The notes: generated by a model from the letters alone, not told the origin. Shown: positions 43,577 through 54,152, numbered from the stretch's first letter. The stretch: DNA of 64,000 bases from Cymbomonas tetramitiformis (GCA_001247695.2 LGRX02026025.1:1-64000), one strand, 5' to 3'. Program-made: numbers and translations.

Positions 43577-44065
43577 TCAGCTCCAACAGGCAGGATATTT
43601 CCTGGGTTGCCTCTTCGTCTCTTCGGACACCCCAGCTGGTTCCTTCGATGGTACTTGAACAGTCTCCACCACAGAGGCTGGGGTATCCTCAGATATGGCC
43701 TCAGACTTCTGCTCGGTGATAGGCTGATCCTCTGGCTGAACGGGTGAGGTCGGGGAAGTGCCCTTTGGCACCCAGATAAGTTCACCCTTATCATCCATGA
43801 TCAACTGCAGTCCCAGTCTCTTCAACTTTCGAGCTTCAGCTTGTTCTTCAGCATCGTCAGCTACCAAGTCATCGAACTCGCTGACGTCATCCTCGGTGTC
43901 ATCATATTCAGGCGAGGCAGGATCCCATTTCGGACTGGCAGTATCCATGTCATGCTTACTGTCTGTGACACCCGCGTCATCCTTGTCATCCGAATCGGGT
44001 AGCTTCTCCTTACTGTCTGTGACACTCGCGTCATCATGGTCATCCGAATCTGGTAGCTTCTCCAA
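43577..44065 (-). CDS. Hypothetical acidic repeat protein
   Basis: 162 residues, very acidic. Two copies of a ~19-residue repeat (EKLPDSDDKDDAGVTDSK) are followed by a Glu/Asp-rich stretch and a small hydrophobic patch (GLQLIMDDKGELIWVPKG). It lies on the minus strand between the methyltransferase of one retroelement and the gag start of another. It could be a C-terminal extension of the retroelement polyprotein. No known domain. Confidence 0.35.
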   Translation of the reverse strand: MEKLPDSDDHDDASVTDSKEKLPDSDDKDDAGVTDSKHDMDTASPKWDPASPEYDDTEDDVSEFDDLVADDAEEQAEARKLKRLGLQLIMDDKGELIWVPKGTSPTSPVQPEDQPITEQKSEAISEDTPASVVETVQVPSKEPAGVSEETKRQPRKYPACWS

Positions 44066-44180
44066 GTTGTCGGGTGTGGTGCCAGCCTCAGATGCAGTTG
44101 CTCGGTTTCATGCAGCCATTGCAGACTACAGCCCATCGTCCAAGGCAACTTCACTACGTTTTTTCGAACATCGTGTTAGC

Positions 44181-44681
44181 ATGGCCGCCAACCAAGCCTT
44201 GCACCATGTCGATGTCCTTAAGCGTATCAACTTCGGAGGTGGTGGTGGTGCTGCTGATGGAATGGCCTTGGTGAGTAAGGGTGATAGAGGTAGAGGCAAG
44301 ACAGCAAATAAAAGGAAATTGGACAAGGTGGACTCCGCTAAACTTCAGAAGAATAACAGAAAGCGCAAGACACTGAAGACAACTGGAAGATATAAAACCG
44401 TCGCGGAACTGAAAGACCAAGAACTGGCCGAGGCGGCCTCGAGCCAGAAATCGGAAGAGTCGCACGTGGAAAACAATGTTCATGTCGTCAATCAACTCAG
44501 GGGGGAGCGGCAGGTGAAGAACACCAAAACAGGTGGGGTGGTTGCGTCCTACTACACGCAATATCAGACTGGCGTCTGTGAATGGGCGACCACCGATGAG
44601 CTGCTGGCATACAATACGTGCGTAGACTTTCTTCCTCGTTCCTCGATAGGGTTGTATGCCCCATCGGGAAATAACCGCTGA
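44181..44681 (+). CDS. Hypothetical basic protein, antisense to retroelement 3' end
   Basis: ATG 44181 to TGA 44681, 166 residues. The first part has a poly-Gly run. The middle is very basic (KTANKRKLDKVDSAKLQKNN; RKRKTLKTTGRYKTV), like a nuclear protein. A putative acceptor (TTGCAG) lies upstream at 44136. The last ~40 codons overlap, on the other strand, the end of the methyltransferase frame and are doubtful. It may be a terminal exon or a chance frame. Confidence 0.25.
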   Translation: MAANQALHHVDVLKRINFGGGGGAADGMALVSKGDRGRGKTANKRKLDKVDSAKLQKNNRKRKTLKTTGRYKTVAELKDQELAEAASSQKSEESHVENNVHVVNQLRGERQVKNTKTGGVVASYYTQYQTGVCEWATTDELLAYNTCVDFLPRSSIGLYAPSGNNR

Positions 44682-45637
44682 AATAAAGTTCTCAGTAACT
44701 TAGCAGGTATAGGATATACTGCGCGAGATTTCTGCATCCCCTGCTGATCTGGATGAGGTCCTAGTTGAGCGGTAAGGGGGTGCACTCCAGTTGCCCATTT
44801 ACATGGACACGGAGTCTGCGAGGTACATTCCCGCAGTGGTACGCTGGGCGGCGCATTAGTCCAAATACAAGTAGGTTTCTTATACTTCTCCCCGTACATA
44901 CAATATGAACAAGACAGGGGGGTAGGTAATTGATCCACTGCCGGTCTGAATCGCAAAGCATAGGGATATCGCCCTTTTGGATTTTCCAGAAACCAATAGC
45001 GCGGTCTGAGATATTCGATGATATCAAGGGTGCGTTCTACACAAGCATCTGCAGATATTAAATCTGGTGGTCCTCCAGTAGTTCGCGCTTGACTATATTG
45101 GGTACACGGTGGACTCGCCCATATTACATCAAAATATCCAGGAGGGTAATAGCTCAAATATTCCCAATCTTCAATTCTGGTGACATGCGTAGATCGCCAG
45201 AACTTATCAGAATCTAAAGATACTGTCTGTGCCTGAGGGAAGCATTCTGAGAAGGTTCTTTGAACTGAGCCAGTGCCACTGAAGAGCACCAGTATTCTGA
45301 TAGGTTTTTCTGAAATTGGTGATAACTCAGTCACATACGCCACTTCTCCAGAATCGGTAAAGTGTTGTTTTTCCCATGGAAGACACGCACTTGCAGAGCT
45401 GTTAGACATACCCCAGAATTGCGCTGATAATTGCTGCACCAAGGTCCCTCTGCCCGCTGTCATCATCAACGCAGCATCCTGATGTCGTCGATGTTCGCTT
45501 CTCCGCGCAGCTGAATCTCTGACCTGCTGCTCCATTGCTAGGCGTCTCTCTTCAAAATCCCGCAACTGTTGTAATGGGGTACCGCGCTCTAACTTATCAC
45601 GCGTTCTCCACTGATCATGGGCTTTAGAGAACCCGGT
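44564..45637 (-). CDS. C5 cytosine methyltransferase fused behind integrase-chromodomain
   Basis: The sequence is in frame with the integrase upstream, separated only by a TGA (45640-45638). The first residues complete a chromodomain (after the TGA: TGF..DQW, then LRDFEERR). The methyltransferase follows, residues numbered from the codon at 45565: motif I ILVLFSGTGSV (91-101), motif IV WASPPCTQYSQA (149-160; C154 nucleophile), motif VI FLENP (192-196), then CSYCMYG and CIWTN. The PCTQYS form, the RTLDII-Y--P block and the IWTN block are shared with the virus-like enzyme at 4897-5526, showing they are one family. It ends with an extra tail to TGA at 44564. Catalytic residues are intact. Confidence 0.85.
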   Translation of the reverse strand, partial: TGFSKAHDQWRTRDKLERGTPLQQLRDFEERRLAMEQQVRDSAARRSEHRRHQDAALMMTAGRGTLVQQLSAQFWGMSNSSASACLPWEKQHFTDSGEVAYVTELSPISEKPIRILVLFSGTGSVQRTFSECFPQAQTVSLDSDKFWRSTHVTRIEDWEYLSYYPPGYFDVIWASPPCTQYSQARTTGGPPDLISADACVERTLDIIEYLRPRYWFLENPKGRYPYALRFRPAVDQLPTPLSCSYCMYGEKYKKPTCIWTNAPPSVPLRECTSQTPCPCKWATGVHPLTAQLGPHPDQQGMQKSRAVYPIPAKLLRTLFQRLFPDGAYNPIEERGRKSTHVLYASSSSVVAHSQTPV

Positions 45638-46745
45638 TCATCGCACCTTCCATTCCTCTATTTCTTTGCCCGTGCTCACGCGTACGCGTCGGCTCAGGAT
45701 TTTCTCTACATGAGCCTCCTTCTGTACGTCCACCACCACTGCTTCAGGTGTCACTGTCTGCTGTCGCAGAGCGAAAGTGTCCTCCCCACCTGTGTAGGGT
45801 TTCAATCTGTGCTGCGCGAACACGTCACGTACTCTCCAATGTGGGGGCAACTTCAGTCTATACGCCACTGGTGCCCCTCTGTCTGCCTCGGGCATCTCCG
45901 CCTGCAGATCGCTGTAAAAGCGTTCCGTAACTGCAACTGGACCATGCCACCGCTTGCTCAGCTTGCGGCACAAGGCTCTGTCCATCAACTTCTCTGTGAG
46001 ATGTTTAGCCTCAATCCAGACCAAGTCACCTACCGCATACTCCCGCTGCGTGTGTCGCTGATCAAAAGCGTCCCGCTGCCTGCGTTGTGCTAGCTCAAGT
46101 TTGCTGCGTGCGTCCCGCAACTGCGACGAAAATCTCGACGCCCATTCATGCGCAGTCCCTACCCCTCCTTTTCGTCGCCCGCTGTGCATCTGAGCGGCCT
46201 CCAGGAAGATGTCAAGCTGCGACATGGGCGACACACCACAACATAATTCAAATGGGGTGAAGCCTGTAACATCATTACGCGAATCGTTGATTGCGAACTC
46301 TACGTTTGTAGCGTATAAGTCCCAGGACTCTGGATTGTCCTCCACAAACGATCTTAACATGTCCTCCACCACCCTGTTAGTGTGCTCTGCTTGACCATCA
46401 GAGCGAGGGTTGTAGGGCGTAGTCATCGCCACCTTCACCCCCATCAATCTCATCAACTCCTTCCAGAAGGTATCCTGGAAGCGTGGATCACGGTCACTGA
46501 CTATTTTCATCGGAGCTCCATGTAGTCTCCACACCGTGTCAAAGTAGATACGGGCCACTGTAGCAGCAGAGCTGTTCCCAAAATTCATAGGAACCACATG
46601 TACCATTTTAGACAGTTTGCACGTAAATGCCACAAACGCGTCATTGCCTTGCTCAGTTAAAGGTAGGCCTGTGACGAAATCCACTCCCACATCCTGCCAT
46701 ACCCGAGTTGGAATAGAATGCGGGTTCAGCAATCCTGTCACTGCT
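45638..46745 (-). CDS. Ty3/gypsy integrase with chromodomain start, 5'-truncated
   Basis: The catalytic triad is present with D,D-35-E spacing: D21 in VGVDFVTGLP, D83 in KIVSDRDPRF and E119 in DGQAEHTNR. The GPF-like barrel follows (YAVGDLVWIEAKHL, KLSKRWHGPVAVTERF, RVRDVFAQHRLKPY), then the start of a chromodomain (VEKILSRRVRVSTGKEIEEW). The TGA at 45640 stands where the chromodomain has a conserved Trp (V-R-W-x-G). Integrase inserts the element's cDNA, and chromodomains direct it to modified histones. The zinc-binding N-domain, RNase H and RT are missing; homology is lost just after 46745. Confidence 0.9.
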
Positions 46746-47361
46746 TATCATGTGATCCTTGAGGTGTACGTTACACCCCTAGGTTTTTACACACGATTTT
46801 AGGGTGTTACACGAGATGTGAAGTGCTCAGGTATTTTTCCCATATACCTTAATACGTGAAAAATTGGAATCCGCGAAAAAATTGGACTCAAATTTTCATT
46901 TTGAAATCTAACGTGTGAGATTTTCACATATTTCTGTCACTTTTTTACCGGTATGGCATGTATGACACATGTGTCATCGGTCATATCCCTGACACGGATA
47001 CTGTTACAAAGTGGAAAGTGTTATGGGTGCTGAAATTCCAAATTGAGACCAAATAGGTGTGTTGACCAGGAATAGGGATGGATGGGAGGCTAGCAGGCTA
47101 CTCCGTCGGAGGACAGGCTGGCGAGGCTTGCAATCAATCCAGTGTCGATTCGCTACGAACCAATGATATTTTCGGATGGGTGCCATTCAAGATCGATTTG
47201 CATTTTCCGATTATCGATATCCACATTCCGATATCGATATCGCAATTTCCAAATTTTAATCGATCGATTTCGATTTAACGGGATATGCCAATCGATTAAT
47301 TCCGATATCCTACGGCACTGTTATCGATTGATTCCGATTTATTGATGTCGGGTATCGATCA
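46746..47361. other. Gene-free stretch with MITE remnant
   Basis: No gene. 46952-46994 matches one arm of the palindromic MITE at 60128-60564 (TATGACACATGTGTCATCGG then TCATATCCCTGACA). 47180-47360 is full of ATCGATTT/CGATATCG-type repeats and is the insertion target of the next element. Confidence 0.55.
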
Positions 47362-47366
47362 ATACT

Positions 47367-47616
47367 TGCTGGAATCTGTATAGGCAGCCCTGACAGGCAG
47401 GCCCCTATGACAGACCCCTAGGACCAACACTGGACTGCTGACTGATCTATAGGTTCGTGCTGTGACACACGCTGTGTCACAGGTAGGCTAGTTTCCGAGA
47501 CCGTTGCGAGACCGTTCCGGGTATACAGTATCTAGCTTAGGGTTTATTTATCTGATGAGAGTTTATCCACACAGTTCGGGACCCTCTGATATCTAGTGAA
47601 CTAGGATATTCCGGTA
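47367..47616 (+). repeat. 5' LTR (250 bp)
   Basis: Starts TGCTGGAATC, ends TTCCGGTA. It contains an inner palindrome TGTGACACACGCTGTGTCACA and repeated CGAGACCGTT. It is followed by GGTCGTGGCCCCATCCACG, the likely primer-binding region. Confidence 0.9.
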
Positions 47617-47767
47617 GGTCGTGGCCCCATCCACGCTTTATTCCACTTGCTAGTTTGGCCATGATTGGCTAAACGGCCGCTCGGAGAGGTGGTGCGCGTT
47701 TGCGCGTTTGGGCATCAGTGGGAATTATGAGATGAGCAGCTTGCGGTGAGCGACTTGCGCCGCAGCT

Positions 47768-50483
47768 ATGGGGTACCGGCTTGGATCGGGTTTCGTCGAC
47801 GCAATGTTCATTCACGGTTTTCTGCTAGTCTTGATCCCGCTGGCTACCGGTTTTTGGGCTGGTGACCTTGGCACCTTTGATCTCGACGACATCTTCCTTT
47901 GCCCCTCGCTCGCATGGCTCGACCGCTCGTTCCGTATCTGTGACGTCGCATTTTCTCCGCGACCCTACCCAAACGTGCTGCAGCGTACCGCCTCCCCTCA
48001 GGCTTATCTAGAGATGGGAGTCACAACGAGATCCAAGAAGTCCCTCACGAGGGACAGCGACATCGACGCCTCTCTGAGGTTGATCGACGGGGTGCGGAAC
48101 ACGCCAACAGCGGCTACGCCTTCTGTTCCTACCCCCAACCCTGCATCGAACGAGGACGCGGACGTGGCCGTCAGACGTTACTTGCAGGAGCAATGCAAGC
48201 TGGTGGACGAGATTTACAAGGCACGTCTCCACCGGGCTTGGGCCAAGAGTATCCGTGAGGATATTCTTGGTGACAAGAAGCATCATTTTCGCGGTACGGA
48301 CGACGCTGGCCTTCTGTCCGACCTGGTGGTGCAGCTACGTACAGAGTTTCGGTCGGCTGGGCTGGAGCTATGTGCCTTTGACCTCGACGACCCTCTGGCT
48401 CCAGTGGTCGACCGGGTGAATGGTCTTTTGTACGACGTTCTGGCTCTCGTGGTGGAGAAGCACAGCAACGCCTACGTCTGGCTCACTGGTACGGATTCTT
48501 CGACTGACCGAGATGGACGGCGAGCTTTGGTCGACGTTATCAAGGGCTGTGTGCCGGTGGCACTGCGGGAGTCGCAGCAGGAGGAGCACGCCGCGTTACG
48601 TTATCCCGCAGCCGGTTTTGGCTAAGGAACAGCGTTTGGTGCGGGATAACAGAGCGTCTGACTGGACACCGACGGAGGCTACCAGAAAATTAAGCCTCTA
48701 CACCCGACTCGACCCCGTGTTCTACGCTGCGGTGAAGGTCCGATATCCCATGGCCGCTGACTTGACCCGTGTGTCGCTGGTTTCGCTCCGGTCCATGGTT
48801 GTGGAAATTTACCAGGCTTGGGCGCAGACGGACGGGGGGAAGGCGGCTTCTGGCGCGGACGGCATCTCCGCGCACCTTTCCAGCAGCGAGTACGACGCCC
48901 TTCTTCAGAAGATCACGGAGCTGAAGGAGCTCGTGCAGCGGCAACACGGTGAGGCCGCTCCGGTTGTGCGGCAACAGCGGGAGCGGGTGCAGCAGCGGCA
49001 GCAGCAGCAGCGGGGGCAGCAGCCGCGAGGATTCCGTGTGGGGACCCACAAAGCCCCACCGGTGGGATTCGACCGCGACGATCAACGGGCGAAGCCGTTC
49101 TGCGGTAGGTGCAAGAAGGCGGGAAAAGGTGAGGCGTATCACTTTTACCGCGACTGCCCGTTGGGCGGGCGCCAACACCCGCCCACCTCTGCCGCGGCAT
49201 TCTGCATTCCCATCGACGAGGAGGACGCGGAGGGGGTGCACGCGCTCGCCATGTGTGCATTGTTCCAGCAGGCGGCGGATGACGGGGCGGACTCCTTCGC
49301 ACGTGCGGCAGCCGCGTACGGGCCGCCCGCGGTGCTTTGTGCGGGAGCGGTAGGAGGCATCGACGTGTCCGCCTACGGCTTCACCGTGGAGCAGCAGCCG
49401 GCTTCCGAGGGAGATGACATTCTCCGCCGGCTCGACGATCTTGCCGCGGAGGTTCACTCCGCGGCCAACCCGCAGGTACATTACACCCACGCATCTTTCC
49501 CGCCTCCTGCCGGCATCGGGCAGGAGGCTTCGGCTCTGGTGTGCGGACCCGCCGCAGCGGTGGCCACACCGGAGGAGCAGGTTCCGGCAGGTGGTGCGGC
49601 GGCATCGGCATCCGCCGTGCCGGCCCCTGCTATGCCTGTCTCGCAGGGAAAGGATGTGAAGCCCGCGCCACTGCAATCGGCGCGGGTAACCACCACAGCG
49701 GACGCGGACGGTGAGTTCGCTGGGTTCGTTCAGACCGTGAACCACGCCGCCATCGGACAGGTTGATTTCACGGGTTACGACACGGACGATTACGAGGACC
49801 TCGCCGACGGCAGCTTCGTCGTGAAGCCGCGGACTTCGACGATTTCGGCAGATCATTCGTCAACGCCCGCAGCCCAAGCACCTCACTCTGGTGGTGCTCT
49901 GGGAGATTGGCATGACGGTGCCCCCCGCAGCCACGGCTGCGGGAAGCCTCCGTGGGGCTTCCCCGCCCACGCAGGCTTGTGGGGGATGCCGTTCCTTCTT
50001 TCCTTCATTCTCTTGATTTCGGTCATGGGAGTGGGCGCTGCCACCTTCACGGTGGCCAACGAAACCGACCTTCTGCAGGTGCCGGATGAGGAGGCACCAC
50101 TTGTTACGGTGCCGTGTGCTATTCCGCCTCGTCTCCACCGGCGGATACAGAGGCGGCAGGGGCTCTATATGGCTCCGGTACCATGGCATCCCGGGCCGCC
50201 GCCGCCTGCCATGTTATTTGAGGACGGTCCTCCGCTGTCGCCGGCATCGTCTTCAGATGACGAGGCCCCACCGTCGGGCAGCACTTGGCAACACCCCGGT
50301 GCGGTGCAGCCTCCCGTGATCGACGAATCAGCAACACCGACTCCGTCAAATTCTCTGGCGAATGATTTTCCAGTGACCGGCACCTTACACTTTGGCCGCC
50401 CCGTATTGCTCCGCCGTGCTACTGCGGGCTGCTACGGTGATCGATGTGGTGGAAGTGTTCCTCTGAACTTTGACCCCGAGTAG
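47768..50483 (+). CDS. Gag-like protein with zinc knuckle and membrane segments, one frameshift
   Basis: ATG at 47768 opens frame 1, which runs to 48625. The real sequence passes into the frame of 48420-50483 near 48590-48610 (a 1-bp shift or a programmed one). The N-terminus is hydrophobic (FIHGFLLVLIPLATGFW). Helical gag-like sequence follows (RSKKSLTRDSDIDASLRLID; LHRAWAKSIREDIL). A zinc knuckle-like CGRCKKAGKGEAYHFYRDC lies near 49100-49155. The rest is Ala/Pro/Asp-rich, with a second membrane-like segment (MPFLLSFILLISVMGVGAA, near 49985-50045). The stop is TAG 50483. It would package the element's RNA; two hydrophobic segments are unusual for gag. Confidence 0.65.
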
Positions 50484-50803
50484 ATCTCCTTCTGGCACTG
50501 GCAGTGCACCACTTTCTGGTGGTGTACTGAGATGTACTTTGACCTCAAGACGGTCTTCAATCTGGTTTTACTTTGACACCTTTGAATTCTTCAATCTGAC
50601 TTACTGGCACAGAGCTTTTCAGTAATTTAGCAGGACTTGCATTGCCTGTATGTTTTCTCTTGTGCTGGTTAGAGGGATTCCGATTTGTGTATCAGAATTG
50701 CGCAGTTGGATTAGCAGTTAGGACTTGTCACCCTGGCTTCTGCCCTAGAGGTTTAACATTCTGACTCTCCTAGCCAGTCACCACCCACAGTGATGGGGTG
50801 GTG

Positions 50804-51046
50804 TGCTGGAATCTGTATAGGCAGCCCTGACAGGCAGGCCCCTATGACAGACCCCTAGGACCAACACTGGACTGCTGACTGATCTATAGGTTCGTGCTGT
50901 GACACACGCTGTGTCACAGGTAGGCTAGTTCCGAGACCGTTCCGAGACCGTTCCGGGTATATCTAGCTTAGGGTTTATTTATCTGACAGAGTTTATCCAT
51001 ACAGTTCGGGACCCTCTGATATCTAGTGAACTAGGATATTCCGGTA
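50804..51046 (+). repeat. 3' LTR (243 bp)
   Basis: Nearly identical to 47367-47616; differs by a few short indels. It is followed by the target duplication ATACT. Confidence 0.9.
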
Positions 51047-51139
51047 ATACTAATTATTTTGATTATTTAATGATGGGCTATCGATTGATAATAATATTCC
51101 GATAAATCGATTTATCAGAATATCGGCACAACCGATACC

Positions 51140-51855
51140 ATTCCTTGCCAAAGAGGTGGGGTCGTCGAGGGCAAAGAGGGTCAAGTCAAGCCCAACGGAC
51201 TCGAACTCAGTCCGAAGCTGCACCACCAACTCGGAGAGGCGGTCGGTGTCGTCAGTACCACGGTAATGATGTTTCTTGGAACCAAGGATATCCCGTCGCG
51301 GACACCCTTGGCCCAAGCCCGATGTAAGCGCCCCTTGTAGATGGCGTCGACATTGGCGTGCTGATCAACCAGGTACTTCCGCAGCGCGACGTCGTCGGCG
51401 TCCTTGCTAGCAGCAGCAGGGGGCACCACGGGTGGGGTGCTGGCGGTTGGGGTATCCCGAACCGCATCCAGAAGCCGTATTGAGGAGTCCAAATCGGAGT
51501 CCCTCAATAGGCGCTTGCGTGCTCTAGTAAATTGAGCCATTCTCCTGAAAGCCAGAGAAAAGACGGTGCGCGGCTGCACGTTTGGGTGTTGTGGCGGAAA
51601 TGGAAGGGTGACGTAGAGGCAGAACGCGCGGAGAGGCCAGTCGAGCGTGGAGCACTTGCAGATGTCGTCATCGTCAAAGGTGTCGCGAGCACCAACCCAA
51701 AATACGTAAACCAACGGGATCAAGGTAGGCAAAATAACGTAAACGAACATTGCCAAAACCGAGCAATTGCAACGCGCGGTGCTCATAACTCGCGGCCTCA
51801 AAAGCTGCTTACCGCAAAGCCATCCCACAAATCCTAGTCGCACACAAACGCGCAA
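51140..51855 (-). pseudogene. Truncated gag of inverted related LTR element
   Basis: The frame from 51855 resembles the N-terminal part of the 47768 gag: a hydrophobic start, ARDTFDDDDICKCSTLDWPL, KRLLRDSDLDSSIRLLDAVR and LHRAWAKGVRDG. After a shift near 51290 it continues with KHHYRGTDD and VVQLRTEFESVGLDL, then is cut off near 51140. It is clearly diverged from the complete copy and on the opposite strand. No zinc knuckle remains. Confidence 0.75.
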
Positions 51856-51939
51856 GTGCGCACCACTTTCTCAAGCGGCTGCTTAGCCAATCATGGCCAA
51901 GAAAGCAAGTGGAATAAAATCGTGGATGGGGCCACGACC

Positions 51940-52193
51940 TATTGGAATATCCTAGTTCACTAGATATCAGAAAGTCCCGTACTGTGTGTGGATAAACTCG
52001 TAAGATAAATAAATCCTAAGCTAGATATACCCGGAACGGTCTCGGACGGTCTCGGAGTCTAGCCTACCTGTGACACGGCTGGTGTTACAACACGAACCTA
52101 CAGATCAGTCAGCAGTCCAGAGTTGGCCTAGGGATCTGTCATAGGGGCTTGCACCGGGACTCACGGTCAGGGCTGCCTATACAGATTTCAGCA
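51940..52193 (-). repeat. 5' LTR of the inverted element
   Basis: On the minus strand it starts TGCTGAAATCTGTATAGGCA and matches the 47367 LTR through CCTATGACAG, GACACG, CTAGCTTAGGATTTATTTAT and ATATCCTAGT. Divergence is visible throughout. No second LTR is found, so the element is 3'-truncated. Confidence 0.8.
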
Positions 52194-53642
52194 GATGGTG
52201 ACCGCATCTGGTCTGGATATGGGAACAAGTAGTTAGAATATAGATATATATATATATATATATTGTATACTTCCTATCGTACCACGTTCGGGAAAGTGTG
52301 TGTGTATATATATATATCTATACATACTACGTATATGGATAATGTAAGGTCGACAACAATTGCTTGATTTGTATAATTTGATACTAGTGGGAGGCCATTT
52401 TTTCAGATTCGGTGCACGTGGATTGTGCAAATGGCATCTACTAGCTGTTGCTTCGGAGATGTTGAAACAAACCGTACGATTAAAGAGTGTTGGCCTTGCA
52501 AGAGCATCGATGACTAGTGCCTTGAGCCCTTGACCCTTGGGTCACAATTCAACTTCCATTAACATGGGGGTCAAAATTTAATTCTCAATTTGTTTCTTTC
52601 TACACACAACCCGTTTCCCTCTGCCTGCATTCACCAAGGATGGTTCCTTAGGAAGCTGCTTGAACCTGACGGGAGACATTGCTTATGTAATAAACGGTGG
52701 ACGCACGTTTGTCAATGCAACGCGTTGAAGCTATGTTGATTGGCAAGGCGAACGTATACTGCATGTGAAACATAGACCACACGCACTACCAAAACCACTC
52801 AAGCATAACGATACGACGCCTCGACAGTTACACATACAATAGCATCCTCTGCAAGCAACGCTTAAAACGGCATCCAATATTGAAAACTTGAGTCCCACTT
52901 AACTAATCCAAAAACCTAGTTTAGAAGGCCTGTGTGTTGAGAATGCCATGGAGCCCTACGTCCAAGTGAACTTCATCGCAGCCACCATACCGACGTACTG
53001 AACGTTGCCACGTACAAAATCTCATAGTGATTTTTCCACTTTATGCCGCAGGGTCCACGCGTGTACCAGTGTTCGTGTCGCAAGAAGCAGACACTTTACT
53101 CGGAGTACGTTCGGTTGTGAGCGAGTGCGGCACGGTGCCATCGAATGTAATCGCAACCTGTCTCCCTGAAGCTCCCTGGAACTATTCCTTTGATGACGGG
53201 TAGATAAAACCGCATGCGGTGGGGTACAGGGAGCTTCAGGGAGATCGTATAGCATGGGGCCTACAGGCATATCCAGGGAGACGTAGCATGGGGGGCTACA
53301 GGCATATCCAGGGAGATGGATTATAGGAGGGCTACAGGGAGCTGCAGTGAGGTATAGCATGGGAGGGCTACAGGCTTTTATAATTTTTCCTGAAGACGGC
53401 AGCTTTCGGCTTTGATAAAATATTGTAAAAAGTAGCGATATCTTCAAACAAGCTCGAAAATGGAAGGGCTGTCAGGTCGAAATACTTGCCCACGGTATGG
53501 ACATTCGAGCTCACGCCTGACTGATCGCTGGACCTTCAAACTTTTCCACTGAGCCAAGCTGGCATCCTTATGCCCGCCCTGATCTTAGCACTTTGATAGT
53601 TGTCCACAAGATTCTTGTTGAGTATCGTCAGCCATTGCTGTC
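52194..53642. other. Intergenic stretch with simple repeats
   Basis: (TA)n microsatellites lie near 52241-52262 and 52305-52320. A short tandem of ~45-bp units (GGGCTACAGGCATATCCAGG; GAGACGTAGCATGG) covers 53215-53372. No gene is supported; the minus-strand frame at 53022-53447 is a product of this repeat. Confidence 0.5.
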
Positions 53643-54152
53643 TCAAAGTGGCAAGCTAGGGATTGGGAACTGCTTGTCGATTACACCAGCGTCGTCTCTG
53701 GTGAGACCCACGGCCTCCCTTTGAACTACGAGTTCATGTTTTAAGGTCACCGCCTTGATCCGCAGAGTTTTAAACGCTGCCTCAGCCTCCTTTCTGTCAA
53801 TAAGTGGCAATAACGGAGAGGTGCAGGCCTTCAGCATTCTGTTAAGTTCCTTGAGTTGCATTTCGAGCTTCTCCTCTGCTTTCCTCATACTTCCTACCCC
53901 CTCAGCCTTGAACTCGTGCATCAACTTGTTCATGAACACCGTCTCAGCACCGTATTCTCCTGGACCTTTCGCGAAGCGATGAGACTCTCCCACTGAAATC
54001 CTTGCGTCCCTCTCAACACTTTCCATCCAGTCGGACTTGCTGCTGAAGGCCAGCCAAGTACCAGGAACGAACCCCGCTTGACGGATGGAAAATTTCATAG
54101 AGGAGTGGTGCGAGCTTACAAGTCGGCTCGCACGGAAAATGAGTGCCGTCAT
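53643..54152 (-). CDS. Hypothetical helical protein
   Basis: ATG 54152 (an upstream in-frame GTG is less likely) to TAG 53643, 169 residues without introns. The N-terminus is Arg/Ser-rich and short of acidic residues (IFRASRLVSSHHSSMKFSIR), as in a mitochondrial or plastid targeting peptide. The centre is strongly helical with heptad-like Leu/Met spacing (MRKAEEKLEMQLKELNRMLK), followed by a second helix (KEAEAAFKTLRIKAVTLKHE). It could be a small coiled-coil subunit of an organelle complex. Family not recognised. The codon pattern is clean and it is probably a real host gene. Confidence 0.55.
   Translation of the reverse strand: MTALIFRASRLVSSHHSSMKFSIRQAGFVPGTWLAFSSKSDWMESVERDARISVGESHRFAKGPGEYGAETVFMNKLMHEFKAEGVGSMRKAEEKLEMQLKELNRMLKACTSPLLPLIDRKEAEAAFKTLRIKAVTLKHELVVQREAVGLTRDDAGVIDKQFPIPSLPL

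Larger units (their letters stand above)
47362..51051 (+). mobile_element. Complete LTR retrotransposon with gag-only coding, TSD ATACT
   Basis: Two LTRs at 47367-47616 and 50804-51046 are nearly identical, both starting TGCTGGAATCTGTATAGGCA and ending GGATATTCCGGTA. The element is flanked by a 5-bp target duplication ATACT (47362-47366 and 51047-51051). A purine-rich GTGATGGGGTGG precedes the 3' LTR. The internal region encodes one gag-like frame and no protease, RT or integrase. It is therefore a non-autonomous element of the terminal-repeat-with-gag type, moved by a partner. Small indels between the LTRs (for example near 47530) show some age. Confidence 0.9.

Noticed and set aside
43758..44180. 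Plus-strand Ser-rich start of a 307-residue frame
   Set aside because: It is the antisense of the acidic repeat protein at 43577-44065; only the part after 44181 has independent protein-like composition.
15755..45640. TGA reassigned to Trp in the nuclear code
   Set aside because: SOD and the recombinase use TGG for Trp, and the recombinase frame ends naturally in TGA; the two TGA sites are better explained as mutations in the retroelements.
53022..53447. 141-residue minus-strand protein with Pro/Cys repeats
   Set aside because: The repeat follows a short DNA tandem; no protein-level conservation signal.
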